From assembly GCA_937901445.1 (NCBI GenBank), contig CALDHY010000038.1, positions 1 through 24,064 on the forward strand: DNA of 24,064 nucleotides, in the 5' to 3' direction. Made by a program: the position numbers and the translations under genes. This DNA is from an uncultured Selenomonadales bacterium (GTDB lineage Bacteria; Bacillota; Negativicutes; Selenomonadales; Selenomonadaceae). The notes beneath the pieces were generated by a model that searched no databases, was not told where the DNA came from, and worked only from the letters and a program-made list of their open reading frames with translations. Below are positions 7,032 to 13,989 of this stretch, piece by piece. The stretch's first letter is position 1, and each line of letters begins with the position of its first letter.

Positions 7032-7817
7032 ATGAAAATTAATCTGATAAAATTTAATACGGATATTGGCAAGACTAAGCCCGAAAATATTGTACATACC
7101 GAAAACGCCTGCCCTTTTTGTGACGTTGAACATTTGACTGATATTTTGGACACGGACGGCGATATAATTTTTCTGAAAAATAAGTACCCCGTCATTGAGG
7201 GCGCAGATTTATTTGTACTGATTGAGGGCAAAAGTTGCGATATTGATATGCCCGGTTACAGCCGTGAACATATGCGCCGCGTTGTCGAAATGGGCTTGAA
7301 ACATTGGAAAAAACTTTTGAATTGCGGCAAGTACGAGGAAGTTTTATTTTTTAAAAATTTCGGTCCAATGTCCGGCGGCACGATTAAACATCCGCACATG
7401 CAAATTGCCTGTTTCCCAAAATTAAATTCTGAACTGCTTTTTGATGAGCGGGAATTGCGCGGGCTTGTCATTGCAGAAAAAAACGGCGTTGAATTGAACG
7501 TTTCAAATTTTCCGCGCGTAGGATTCGGCGAATTGAACGTAGTTGTTGAACGCGGCGGTGACGTTCAAACTTTGGCAGATTTTTTACAAATTGGCGTTCA
7601 TTATCTTATGAATTATTTTAGAAAAAATTTGAGCAGTTATAATATTTTTTTCTATCACAAGGACGAGAAAATTTTTGCAAAGATAATGCCGCGCTTTGCA
7701 ACTTCGCCGTACTTTGTAGGGTATAACGTGCATTTTTTGCCGCGCAACATCCCGCAAATTGCCGACGAAGTTTTTAAAATTTATTTCAGCGACAATAAAA
7801 AAATTATTTTTAAGTAG
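7032..7817 (+). CDS. HIT/GalT-superfamily protein (DUF4931-like)
   Basis: Proteins of the histidine-triad / galactose-1-phosphate uridylyltransferase superfamily act on nucleoside phosphate bonds. This 261-residue protein has a zinc-type CPFC at 27-30 and GGTIKHPHMQ at 115-124. His120 and His122 match the HPH-x-Q active site of GalT, with His122 as the likely nucleophile. Length and layout remind me of the uncharacterised DUF4931 group rather than true GalT, and no other Leloir gene is near. AGAGGG precedes the ATG. It is followed 11 bases later by a glycosyltransferase on the same strand, so a role in sugar-nucleotide chemistry is plausible but unproven. A decayed copy of its C-terminus may lie at 8897-8932. 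Confidence 0.75.
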   Translation: MKINLIKFNTDIGKTKPENIVHTENACPFCDVEHLTDILDTDGDIIFLKNKYPVIEGADLFVLIEGKSCDIDMPGYSREHMRRVVEMGLKHWKKLLNCGKYEEVLFFKNFGPMSGGTIKHPHMQIACFPKLNSELLFDERELRGLVIAEKNGVELNVSNFPRVGFGELNVVVERGGDVQTLADFLQIGVHYLMNYFRKNLSSYNIFFYHKDEKIFAKIMPRFATSPYFVGYNVHFLPRNIPQIADEVFKIYFSDNKKIIFK

Positions 7818-7828
7818 GAGGTTTTTTT

Positions 7829-8884
7829 ATGAATCCCAAAATTTCTGTGCTAATCCCAATGTATAATCGCAAGCGTTGGATTGGAGCGTGTGTTGACAGC
7901 GTTTTAAATCAAACTTTTCAAGATTTTGAAATTATTGTTCGTGATAACTGCTCAACTGATGGTTCTGTTGAATTTTTACAAGAAAATTATGGTAAACAAA
8001 TTTCAACAGGCAAATTAAAAATCTTTCGTAATCCTGAAAATCTCGGCGAAACAGGAAATATTTCTGCTTTAATTAAAGACGCAACCGGAAACTATCTTAC
8101 AGTCTTGCACAGCGATGATTTGTTTTTGCCACACGCACTTCAACATTTGTATGAAGTTGCCGAAAAAACCAACGCGGACGTTGTACATCAATCACTTCTT
8201 TTAATTTCGCCCAAAAGTGGAATTATTAACGATATAAAAGATTGTAAACCACTTTGTTATGAACCAAATATTATTAATCAAGTTACCATGCTGCCCGATG
8301 ATCCTTTGTACAGATTTAAGGAATGGATTACCGGATCAACTTGCTATGATATTCAGTACAATTTGTTTAGCAGTAAATTTATCTGGATTAATAATATAAA
8401 TGTAACTTTGGGACATTCTATGTTTGCGGCTTTGCGTTGGTTGATGTTGGCAAAAGTTGTAGTTAAAACTCCCGTTATTTGTTATATTCGCCGTGATGCT
8501 CCCGATTCTCAAAGTAATAAGTTTGATGTATCACCGGAAATAATTGAAAAGTTTATCTGCGGTCATATCGATACTATGCGCAAAATAGACAATCAACTTT
8601 TAGAAATGGAATTCTTTAAAAACAATGAGCCATTCAGATATATGGTAAATTCGCGCTTTTGGATTGTTGACGATAATTTTGAATTTTATCGTCGCCAATT
8701 TTACAAAAACGGAATAACGCCGGATATTTATCAAGCAGTATCTAACGCCTTCAAAAAATATTTTGGCGATGATTATTTTCTTCCAATGTTTTTATTTAAT
8801 TGGATTCACGCTGTGGCTTTCAATAAAAGACCGGATATTATTAATTTTGTTAATACCCCCCCCGATTCAACCAAAATGATATAG
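7829..8884 (+). CDS. Family 2 glycosyltransferase, copy 1
   Basis: Transfers a sugar from a nucleotide sugar, probably onto an envelope glycan. 351 residues. The GT-A fold opens with ISVLIPMYNRKRWI at 5-18, then IIVRDNCSTDGS at 35-46, and SDD at 95-97 as the metal-binding DXD-type motif. The C-terminal half (FKEWITGST..., ICYIRRDAPDS) is shared only with the gene directly after it, so the two are tandem duplicates. AGGAGG stands 8 bases before the ATG. No membrane helix. A run of eight C at 8856-8863, ten codons from the end, puts the tail in a different frame from copy 2: removing one C would give a TGA stop aligned with that of copy 2. Acceptor and donor are unknown. Confidence 0.9.
   Translation: MNPKISVLIPMYNRKRWIGACVDSVLNQTFQDFEIIVRDNCSTDGSVEFLQENYGKQISTGKLKIFRNPENLGETGNISALIKDATGNYLTVLHSDDLFLPHALQHLYEVAEKTNADVVHQSLLLISPKSGIINDIKDCKPLCYEPNIINQVTMLPDDPLYRFKEWITGSTCYDIQYNLFSSKFIWINNINVTLGHSMFAALRWLMLAKVVVKTPVICYIRRDAPDSQSNKFDVSPEIIEKFICGHIDTMRKIDNQLLEMEFFKNNEPFRYMVNSRFWIVDDNFEFYRRQFYKNGITPDIYQAVSNAFKKYFGDDYFLPMFLFNWIHAVAFNKRPDIINFVNTPPDSTKMI
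8856..8863 (+). repeat. Homopolymer of eight C inside a glycosyltransferase gene
   Basis: C8 in the 3' end of glycosyltransferase copy 1, in otherwise AT-rich sequence. Such tracts slip during replication and sequencing. With seven C the frame would read TPPIQPK and stop at TGA, matching the stop position of copy 2. Confidence 0.85.
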
Positions 8885-8896
8885 TTGATGAATATG

Positions 8897-8932
8897 AATT
8901 TCTTGCCGCGTGACATTCTGCAAATCAATTAA
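8897..8932 (+). pseudogene. Possible remnant of a HIT/GalT-like gene end
   Basis: Between the two glycosyltransferases, one frame reads NFLPRDILQIN and then stops. The intact gene at 7032 has HFLPRNIPQIA at 7731-7763 (7 of 11 residues and 23 of 33 bases equal by hand count). It also lies directly before a glycosyltransferase start, as in the intact copy. This suggests the duplicated unit once contained both genes. The match is short. Confidence 0.4.
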
Positions 8933-8942
8933 GGAGTTTTTT

Positions 8943-9989
8943 ATGGAAAATCCCAAAATTTCTGTGCTAATCCCAATGTATAACCGCAAACATTATATTG
9001 AGCAATGCGTAGACAGCGCGTTAAATCAAACTTTTCAAGAGGATTATGAAATTATAATTCGTGATAATTGCTCTGCTGATGGCAGTTTTGATTTTGTGGC
9101 TGAAACGTACGCAAAACAAATTTCTGACGGCAAAATAAGACTTTACAGAAATGAAGAAAATCTCGGCGAATGGGGAAATGTCAACGCTTTAATTAATGAC
9201 GCCGCCGGAAAATATATCGCAATTCTTCATAGCGATGATATGTATTTGCCGCACGCCTTAAAACATTTGTATGAAGTTGCCGAAAAAACCAACGCCGATG
9301 TAGTTCATGAATCATTCCTGTTAAATTCACCTAAAAACGGGGTTATAAACAGCATTGAAGATTGTAAGCCTATTTGTGCTGAAGATAATACTTTTGATAA
9401 AATTACTGTTATGCCAAATGATCCATTGGACAGATTCAATGAATGGATAAACGGCGGGACTTTTATAGATTCTCAATATAACATTTTTAATAGAGAGTTT
9501 GTTTTAGATAATGATATTTTTTTGGACGCCTGCAACAACAGATATGTAGCTTTATGGTGGATTATGTCGGCAAAAATTTTTGTTAAAACGCCGATAATCT
9601 GTTATATTCGCCGTAATGCTCCGGATTCAAATTCACATTCCAATTTTACACCTGAAAAAATCGAAAAATTTATTTCAGAACAAATCGAAATGGTGCATAA
9701 TATGGACGAACGCTTTGCCAATATTGATTTTTTCAAAGACAACGAATATTATCAATACATGGCAAAAGCTCATTTACTTTTTATACTTGACAGTTGGGAT
9801 ATTATGCGGAGAAATATATATTCTAAGGGAATAACGCAGGAAATTTATCAAACGGTAGTTAGTGCCTTTAAGAAAAAATTTGGTAATGACTATTTTTATC
9901 CGATGTTTTTATTTAATTGGATTCACTCTATGCCTTTCAATAAAAGGGTGGATATTATTAATGACATCCAACAGAACCAAACAAAGTGA
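8943..9989 (+). CDS. Family 2 glycosyltransferase, copy 2
   Basis: 348 residues, a close paralogue of the preceding gene with the same GT-A motifs: ISVLIPMYNRKHYI at 6-19, IIIRDNCSADGS at 37-48 and SDD at 97-99. LHSDDMYLPHALKHLYEV also matches copy 1 almost residue for residue. The first ~30 bases after the start are identical between the copies. The start is ATG 8943, since AAGGAG lies 6 bases before it; upstream in-frame codons belong to the spacer. The C-terminal half has diverged more than the N-terminal half, as expected if donor binding is conserved and acceptor choice has shifted. Downstream, both copies share the sequence GATATAGTTGAT after the coding end. It probably decorates a surface glycan; substrates are unknown. 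Confidence 0.9.
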   Translation: MENPKISVLIPMYNRKHYIEQCVDSALNQTFQEDYEIIIRDNCSADGSFDFVAETYAKQISDGKIRLYRNEENLGEWGNVNALINDAAGKYIAILHSDDMYLPHALKHLYEVAEKTNADVVHESFLLNSPKNGVINSIEDCKPICAEDNTFDKITVMPNDPLDRFNEWINGGTFIDSQYNIFNREFVLDNDIFLDACNNRYVALWWIMSAKIFVKTPIICYIRRNAPDSNSHSNFTPEKIEKFISEQIEMVHNMDERFANIDFFKDNEYYQYMAKAHLLFILDSWDIMRRNIYSKGITQEIYQTVVSAFKKKFGNDYFYPMFLFNWIHSMPFNKRVDIINDIQQNQTK

Positions 9990-10037
9990 TATAGTTGATA
10001 AAGCCGCTTAAAAACATTAGAAAGGTTTTGACAAAAT

Positions 10038-11303
10038 TTGGAATTAGAAAAATCAGCCGCCGCCTTTGAACTTGCAAAAAAATTTATGCCGGGCGGCGTC
10101 AACAGTCCCGTTCGTTCATACAGTAACGTTGACTGCAACCCGCCGTTTATTGCCCGCGCTAAAGGCAGTCACATTTTCGATATTGACGGCAACGATTATG
10201 TAGATTATGTCGGTTCATGGGGACCGATGATTTTGGGACACGCGCACGAAAAAATTGTTGACGCGCTGAAAGAAGCCGTTGAACGCGGCACAAGTTACGG
10301 CGCGCCAACTGAACTTGAAACTGAACTTGCCGCGCTTGTGCAAAAATTTTATCCTTCAATGGAAGTTATGCGTATGGTAAATTCCGGCACAGAAGCCACA
10401 ATGAGTGCTTTAAGAGTTGCAAGGGGTTTTACAGGGCGTGAAAAGATTGTAAAGTTTATCGGTTGTTATCACGGGCACAGCGATTCTTTGTTAGTTAATG
10501 CAGGGAGCGGCGCGGCAACTTTCGGCGAGCCCTCAAGTCCCGGCGTTACAAAAGGTACTGCTCAAGATACAATCGCCCTTCCGTACAATGATATTTCAGC
10601 CGTTGAAAAAGTTTTTAACGAGTGCGGAGAAAAAATCGCCGCCGTAATTGTTGAACCTGTGGCAGGAAATATGGGGCTTGTACTTCCTGAAGAAAATTTC
10701 TTGCCAAAACTGCGCGAGGTTACAAAAAAATTTGGCGCGCTTTTAATTTTTGATGAAGTAATGAGCGGTTTTAGAGTTAAAGTTCAAGATAAAATTACTC
10801 CGGATTTAACTTGCTTGGGAAAGATTATTGGCGGCGGTTTACCGTGCGCGGCTTACGGCGGCAGAGCTGAAATTATGCGCAATGTTTCGCCGGACGGCAA
10901 AATTTATCAAGCTGGAACTTTAAGCGGCAACCCCTTAGCAATGACGGCGGGAATTGAAACTTTGAAAATTTTAATTGATACGCCGAATTTTACCGAAAAT
11001 CTTACCGCCAAAACTTCAAAACTTATCGAAGGTATAAAAAGCGTCGCGCAGGTTCCAATTCAAACGCCGCAAGCCGGTTCAATGTTTTGCATATTTTTCA
11101 GCGATAAAAAAATTAGAAATTACGATGACGCCGCCGCGTCCAATCAAGCGCAATTCAAAAAATTTTTTATATCAATGTTGCGGCAGGGAATTTATCTTGC
11201 GCCCTCACAGTTTGAAACTCTTTTTGTATCAGCCGCGCACAATGACGAAGATTTTCAAAAAACTGTTGATGCGGCGAAATTTGCCTTCAAGGAGCTTGTT
11301 TAA
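10038..11303 (+). CDS. hemL: Glutamate-1-semialdehyde 2,1-aminomutase
   Basis: PLP enzyme that converts glutamate-1-semialdehyde to 5-aminolevulinate in the C5 route to heme and corrinoids. 421 residues, the usual length. Visible: FMPGGVNSPVRSY at 16-28 (family opening), NSGTEATM at 115-122 (phosphate-binding), GCYHGHSD at 142-149, FDEVMSGFR at 238-246 (Asp holding the PLP ring) and GKIIGGGLP at 261-269 with Lys262 as the Schiff-base lysine. The start is a TTG with GAAAGG about 11 bases upstream; no ATG fits. No other hem gene is in the window. The stop overlaps the ATG of the next gene by one base. The small difference from ordinary class III aminotransferases is settled by the VNSPVR opening. 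Confidence 0.96.
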   Translation: MELEKSAAAFELAKKFMPGGVNSPVRSYSNVDCNPPFIARAKGSHIFDIDGNDYVDYVGSWGPMILGHAHEKIVDALKEAVERGTSYGAPTELETELAALVQKFYPSMEVMRMVNSGTEATMSALRVARGFTGREKIVKFIGCYHGHSDSLLVNAGSGAATFGEPSSPGVTKGTAQDTIALPYNDISAVEKVFNECGEKIAAVIVEPVAGNMGLVLPEENFLPKLREVTKKFGALLIFDEVMSGFRVKVQDKITPDLTCLGKIIGGGLPCAAYGGRAEIMRNVSPDGKIYQAGTLSGNPLAMTAGIETLKILIDTPNFTENLTAKTSKLIEGIKSVAQVPIQTPQAGSMFCIFFSDKKIRNYDDAAASNQAQFKKFFISMLRQGIYLAPSQFETLFVSAAHNDEDFQKTVDAAKFAFKELV

Positions 11304-11635
11304 TGGATGAAAAAAAAGAGCCGGTTAAACCGACTAAAAAAATTAAATTGAACTGCGGCAGATGCGGAAAAAAACTCGAAAAAAAAGAAGCCCTTGTTCA
11401 CAAAAACATTGACGGCAAACAGGAAATTATTTGCCACGATTGTTTTAAAGAGGCAACCGGCGTTGACTACAAAACTTTTATGTACAGACGGGAAGCCGCC
11501 AAACAAACGCTTTTTGCAACGATTTTCTGTATTGCTGCCACGATTTATGCATTTGTTGCGGAAGGCTGGGAATATGGCGTCGCAGGGATTTTTCTCACAA
11601 TTTTAATTTTCCTGTTTTCGGCAAAGGTGCGCTAA
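11303..11635 (+). CDS. Small zinc-ribbon membrane protein of unknown function
   Basis: 110 residues. The lysine-rich N-terminus (residues 1-15) is followed by a four-cysteine zinc ribbon, C18xxC21 and C44xxC47. Two hydrophobic segments follow, at about 68-86 and 91-107, which would place the ribbon in the cytosol if the positive-inside rule holds. The ATG overlaps the hemL stop by one base, and the ribosome site AAGGAG lies inside hemL, so the two are translationally coupled. I do not recognise a named family. The coupling to hemL may be only positional. Confidence 0.75.
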   Translation: MDEKKEPVKPTKKIKLNCGRCGKKLEKKEALVHKNIDGKQEIICHDCFKEATGVDYKTFMYRREAAKQTLFATIFCIAATIYAFVAEGWEYGVAGIFLTILIFLFSAKVR

Positions 11636-11638
11636 ATT

Positions 11639-12462
11639 ATGGTTCAAAGCAAAAATTTGAATATGCTGTTAATAGACGGCACGGCGAACGGCAGAATTAA
11701 ATGCACGGTTTCAAATTGGATTGGCGTTGCATTCAAAATTCCACGCGATAGTTGAAAGTTTCAAAAATCGTGACGAATTGAAACAGAGTGGAATTTATTT
11801 TTTGTTTGGCGAAAATGAAGTTTATATTGGGCAAGCAGGCAGCCGCAAAAATGGCAATGGAATTTTGGACAGGATTTTTGAACACAAGCGAAACGCAAAA
11901 AAAAATTATTGGAATGAGGCTGTAATTTTTACCACGTCAAATAATTCTTTAGGCTCAACTGAAATTAGTTAACGCCAAACGCTATGAAGTCAAAAACAGT
12001 AACGACCCTTCGCCAAGTAATATCACTGAAGAAAAAGAAATTGAACTTGAAGAATTTGATGAATACGTTCAAATTGTTATGTCAATGTTAGGTTACAAAG
12101 TTTTTGAGCCGCTTGAAGAAAAAAATATTTCGGCTGATGATGAAATTTTATTTTATCTTGACAAAACTTTAAAATCGACAAATACAGAGATAAGAGCCAT
12201 TTGTAAAAAAACTTCAGACGGTTATATAGTTTTGGCGGGAAGTCAAATTTCTCCGACTTCGAGTGCAACGGCAGATATTATAAAAAATGCAAGAATGGCG
12301 GCAAAAATCGACGATAAAAATATTTTGCAAAATGATATATTTTTTCCGCATCCCACGCCTGCATCAACTTTTGTTATTGGAAAATGGCTTGGTAACGGCT
12401 GGGATAATTGGAAGACTAAAGATGGTTTAACGCTTAATGAATTTTTAAAGCTTGAAAAATAA
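11639..12462 (+). pseudogene. Broken GIY-YIG nuclease-like gene with DUF4357 tail
   Basis: Three pieces of one protein lie in different frames. 11639-11755 reads MVQSKNLNMLLIDG... to KIPRD, then a stop. The next piece (to 11972) carries SGIYFLFGENEVYIGQAG, the GIY...YIG core, with Arg in NGILDRIFEHK, and then FTTSNNSLGSTEIS. The third (from about 11970) reads NAKRYEVKNSNDPS..., and ends in a DUF4357-like domain (GYIVLAGSQISPT, NGWDNWKTKDGLTL). The first lesion is a one-base frameshift near 11745. The second, at 11968-11971, looks like a deletion: about a dozen residues expected between TEIS and the RYEV stretch are missing and the frame changes. Intact relatives are stand-alone proteins often called GIY-YIG family nucleases. 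Its 3' end overlaps the convergent ABC gene. Two independent lesions make sequencing error unlikely. Confidence 0.8.
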
Positions 12463-13173
12463 ATTTTGCATTTCGGCAGATTTAAAAACTTCGTCAACCG
12501 TTCCAAATTTTAAAACGCGCTTATTGAGTAAAATTACTCGGTCGGCGTATTTTTTTACCATTTCTAAATCGTGTGAAATTAAAAGTATAGCCATATCTTC
12601 AACCGCGCAAAGTTTCGCCGCCAATTCGTAAAAAATTTTCAAGCCCAATTCATCGACGCCGCTAACAGGTTCATCTAATAAAAGTAAATCCGGCAACGGC
12701 TCCAACGCCAACGCCAATAACACGCGCTGAAGTTCACCGCCGCTTAACGCGCCTAATCGCCTGTCAATCAAATATTCTGCTTGCACGCGGCTTAAAATTT
12801 TTAAAACTTTTTCACGTATTGAATCAGCCGAAAACAACCAGACCGGCTTCCACGTCAAACACGCTTGAAATAAATCCAGTACCGAAATTGGCGACGTTGT
12901 ATCGAATTTCAAAGTTTGCGGTACGTAGCCGATTATTGGGCGCAAATGTTTGCCCTTCGCGTCAAAATAATTCAGCTTGCCGGTATGTGAAACTTCGCCC
13001 AAAATTGATTTTAGCAACGTTGATTTTCCCGCGCCGTTCGGTCCGATTAACGCCGTTAATTCGCCGCAATTCAAAGTAAAATTCACGTCTTGAAAAATTA
13101 TTAAGTCTCCAACTTTGACGCCGAAATTTTCAACTTTAGTTTCGCACAATTTAGCTTTATGATGTTTTTGCAT
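12445..13173 (-). CDS. Metal-type ABC transporter ATPase (ZnuC/MntB-like), no permease beside it
   Basis: Cytosolic ATPase of a zinc or manganese importer. 242 residues. Motifs: Walker A GPNGAGKST at 44-52, Q-loop Gln86 in VPQ, signature LSGGELQR at 143-150, Walker B LLLLDEP at 163-169, and switch His201 in SHD. The spacing and the VPQ...SVLDLF block look like the ZnuC family. It begins one base after the stop of the coiled-coil gene, so they are co-transcribed. Normally a membrane permease and a binding protein follow; here the next gene is the convergent broken GIY-YIG gene. The permease is therefore elsewhere or lost. Zinc versus manganese cannot be decided. Confidence 0.85.
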   Translation of the reverse strand: MQKHHKAKLCETKVENFGVKVGDLIIFQDVNFTLNCGELTALIGPNGAGKSTLLKSILGEVSHTGKLNYFDAKGKHLRPIIGYVPQTLKFDTTSPISVLDLFQACLTWKPVWLFSADSIREKVLKILSRVQAEYLIDRRLGALSGGELQRVLLALALEPLPDLLLLDEPVSGVDELGLKIFYELAAKLCAVEDMAILLISHDLEMVKKYADRVILLNKRVLKFGTVDEVFKSAEMQNLFFKL

Positions 13174-13174
13174 T

Positions 13175-13531
13175 TTAGTTTTTCAGACTTTCGAGGCGTT
13201 CAATTTCTTTTTTGTGGCGTTCAAGGGCGAAAATTATTCGGCGGTGTTCGTCGTCGTCAAATTCGGGATTCTGTGCCGCCGCCTCAATTTTTTTCAATCG
13301 TTCACTTACAATTTCAATTTCTTTATCGAGGGCGATTTTATTTTTAAAAACTTTGCCGTATATTGTAGAAATTTGTTCTTGAATTGTGCGGTAGAAATTT
13401 TTTTCGCCGGAAATTTCGCCTATAATCGCCGCCATTTCCAAAACAATTTCCAGCGGGTCTTTGCAAGCGGTTACAGAATCATTGAGTTTCTCGCGCAGGT
13501 TTTCAATCGCACCGTATTTTTTTTCTGCCAA
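13175..13531 (-). CDS. Small coiled-coil protein of unknown function
   Basis: 118 residues, highly charged, predicted soluble and helical. From about 60 to 116 the Leu/Ile spacing with Lys/Glu (EIEIVSERLKKIEAA, HKKEIERLESL) suggests a coiled coil. There is no signal peptide, cysteine or known motif. The start is TTG 13531-13529, chosen because AGGGGG lies 8 bases before it. The ssrA terminator ends directly before that ribosome site, so expression needs readthrough from ssrA or a promoter hidden there. It precedes the ZnuC-like ATPase by one base and may be functionally tied to it. I do not recognise the family. Confidence 0.7.
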   Translation of the reverse strand: MAEKKYGAIENLREKLNDSVTACKDPLEIVLEMAAIIGEISGEKNFYRTIQEQISTIYGKVFKNKIALDKEIEIVSERLKKIEAAAQNPEFDDDEHRRIIFALERHKKEIERLESLKN

Positions 13532-13545
13532 AATATTTTCCCCCT

Positions 13546-13574
13546 AAAAAAGTAAAAGCCCGCCAATGCGAGCT
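13546..13574 (-). terminator. Intrinsic terminator of ssrA
   Basis: On the reverse strand AGCTCGC (13574-13568) pairs with GCGGGCT (13563-13557) over 7 pairs with one U-G, around a 4-base loop, then TTTTACTTTTTT. It lies 14 bases after the CCA end of the tmRNA and abuts the ribosome site of the next gene. Confidence 0.85.
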
Positions 13575-13587
13575 GTTATTTGCTTGT

Positions 13588-13940
13588 TGGTGGAGATGAG
13601 GAGAATCGAACTCCTTTCCGAAAACGACGTTACCCAACTTTCTCCGAGCGCAGACAGTGATTATTTTTCAATCTTGCCCAGTTCACTGACAAACTTTACA
13701 AAATCTATCGCCTAAAAAAATTCCCTAAAAATATTGCGGCGAAAAATATTTTCGGTATCCCGCGTTGACACTCAATCCCACTTAGCGGGAGTCGGCGGGT
13801 GAGTGCCGGCTTAAGCTGCCAGAGCGTATTCTTCGTTAGCGTTTATTTTAAAAACACTTTTCCCCTTACTGAAGCGGTTCGAGGAGCCCGCTGCTCGCTT
13901 ATCAAATCCCATCTGTCCCCGTCGAAACCATTACATCCCC
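13588..13940 (-). ncRNA. ssrA: Transfer-messenger RNA (tmRNA)
   Basis: Rescues stalled ribosomes by acting as tRNA-Ala and then as a short message. The mature RNA of 353 bases starts GGGGATGTAATGGTTTCGAC at 13940 and ends CATCTCCACCA at 13588. The two ends pair over seven bases to form the acceptor stem, and GGAGTTCGATTCTCC near the 3' end is the T arm. CCA is encoded. The tag frame lies at 13840-13811. This is a one-piece, non-permuted tmRNA. It sits between dnaB and the coiled-coil gene with its own promoter (13960-13988) and terminator (13546-13574). SmpB is not in the window. Confidence 0.97.
13811..13840 (-). other. tmRNA tag reading frame, peptide ANEEYALAA
   Basis: Inside ssrA, the reverse strand reads GCT AAC GAA GAA TAC GCT CTG then GCA GCT TAA. 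This gives ANEEYALAA after the alanine delivered by tmRNA itself. The resume codon GCT is set by comparison with the E. coli tag, whose GCA follows TAGTC; here ATAAAC stands in that place. The ALAA end is the usual ClpXP/ClpAP degron. Confidence 0.85.
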
Positions 13941-13959
13941 TTATTGAAAAATTTTTGCA

Positions 13960-13988
13960 ATTCTAGCACAAAAAATTTTCGCTGTCAA
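13960..13988 (-). promoter_or_regulatory. Strong promoter of ssrA
   Basis: On the reverse strand a perfect TTGACA (13988-13983), 17 bases, then TAGAAT (13965-13960) with TGC before it. Transcription would begin about 12-14 bases before the mature tmRNA 5' end, leaving a short leader for RNase P. The -35 lies just after the dnaB stop codon. Confidence 0.85.
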
Positions 13989-13989
13989 A

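Noticed and set aside
8943..9989. Insertion sequence or transposon as the cause of the glycosyltransferase duplication
   Set aside because: No transposase, terminal inverted repeats or target-site duplication was seen around either copy.
10038..11303. hemL as an ordinary ornithine/acetylornithine aminotransferase
   Set aside because: The opening PGGVNSPVRS and the GCYHGHSD block are specific to glutamate-1-semialdehyde aminomutase.
11639..12462. GIY-YIG gene as a homing endonuclease or a phage-defence nuclease
   Set aside because: No intron, intein or defence partner surrounds it, and the DUF4357 tail matches stand-alone chromosomal proteins. It is also broken.
13588..13680. A stand-alone tRNA gene
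   Set aside because: The T arm and CCA belong to the tRNA-like 3' half of tmRNA; there is no anticodon arm, and the matching 5' half is at 13940.
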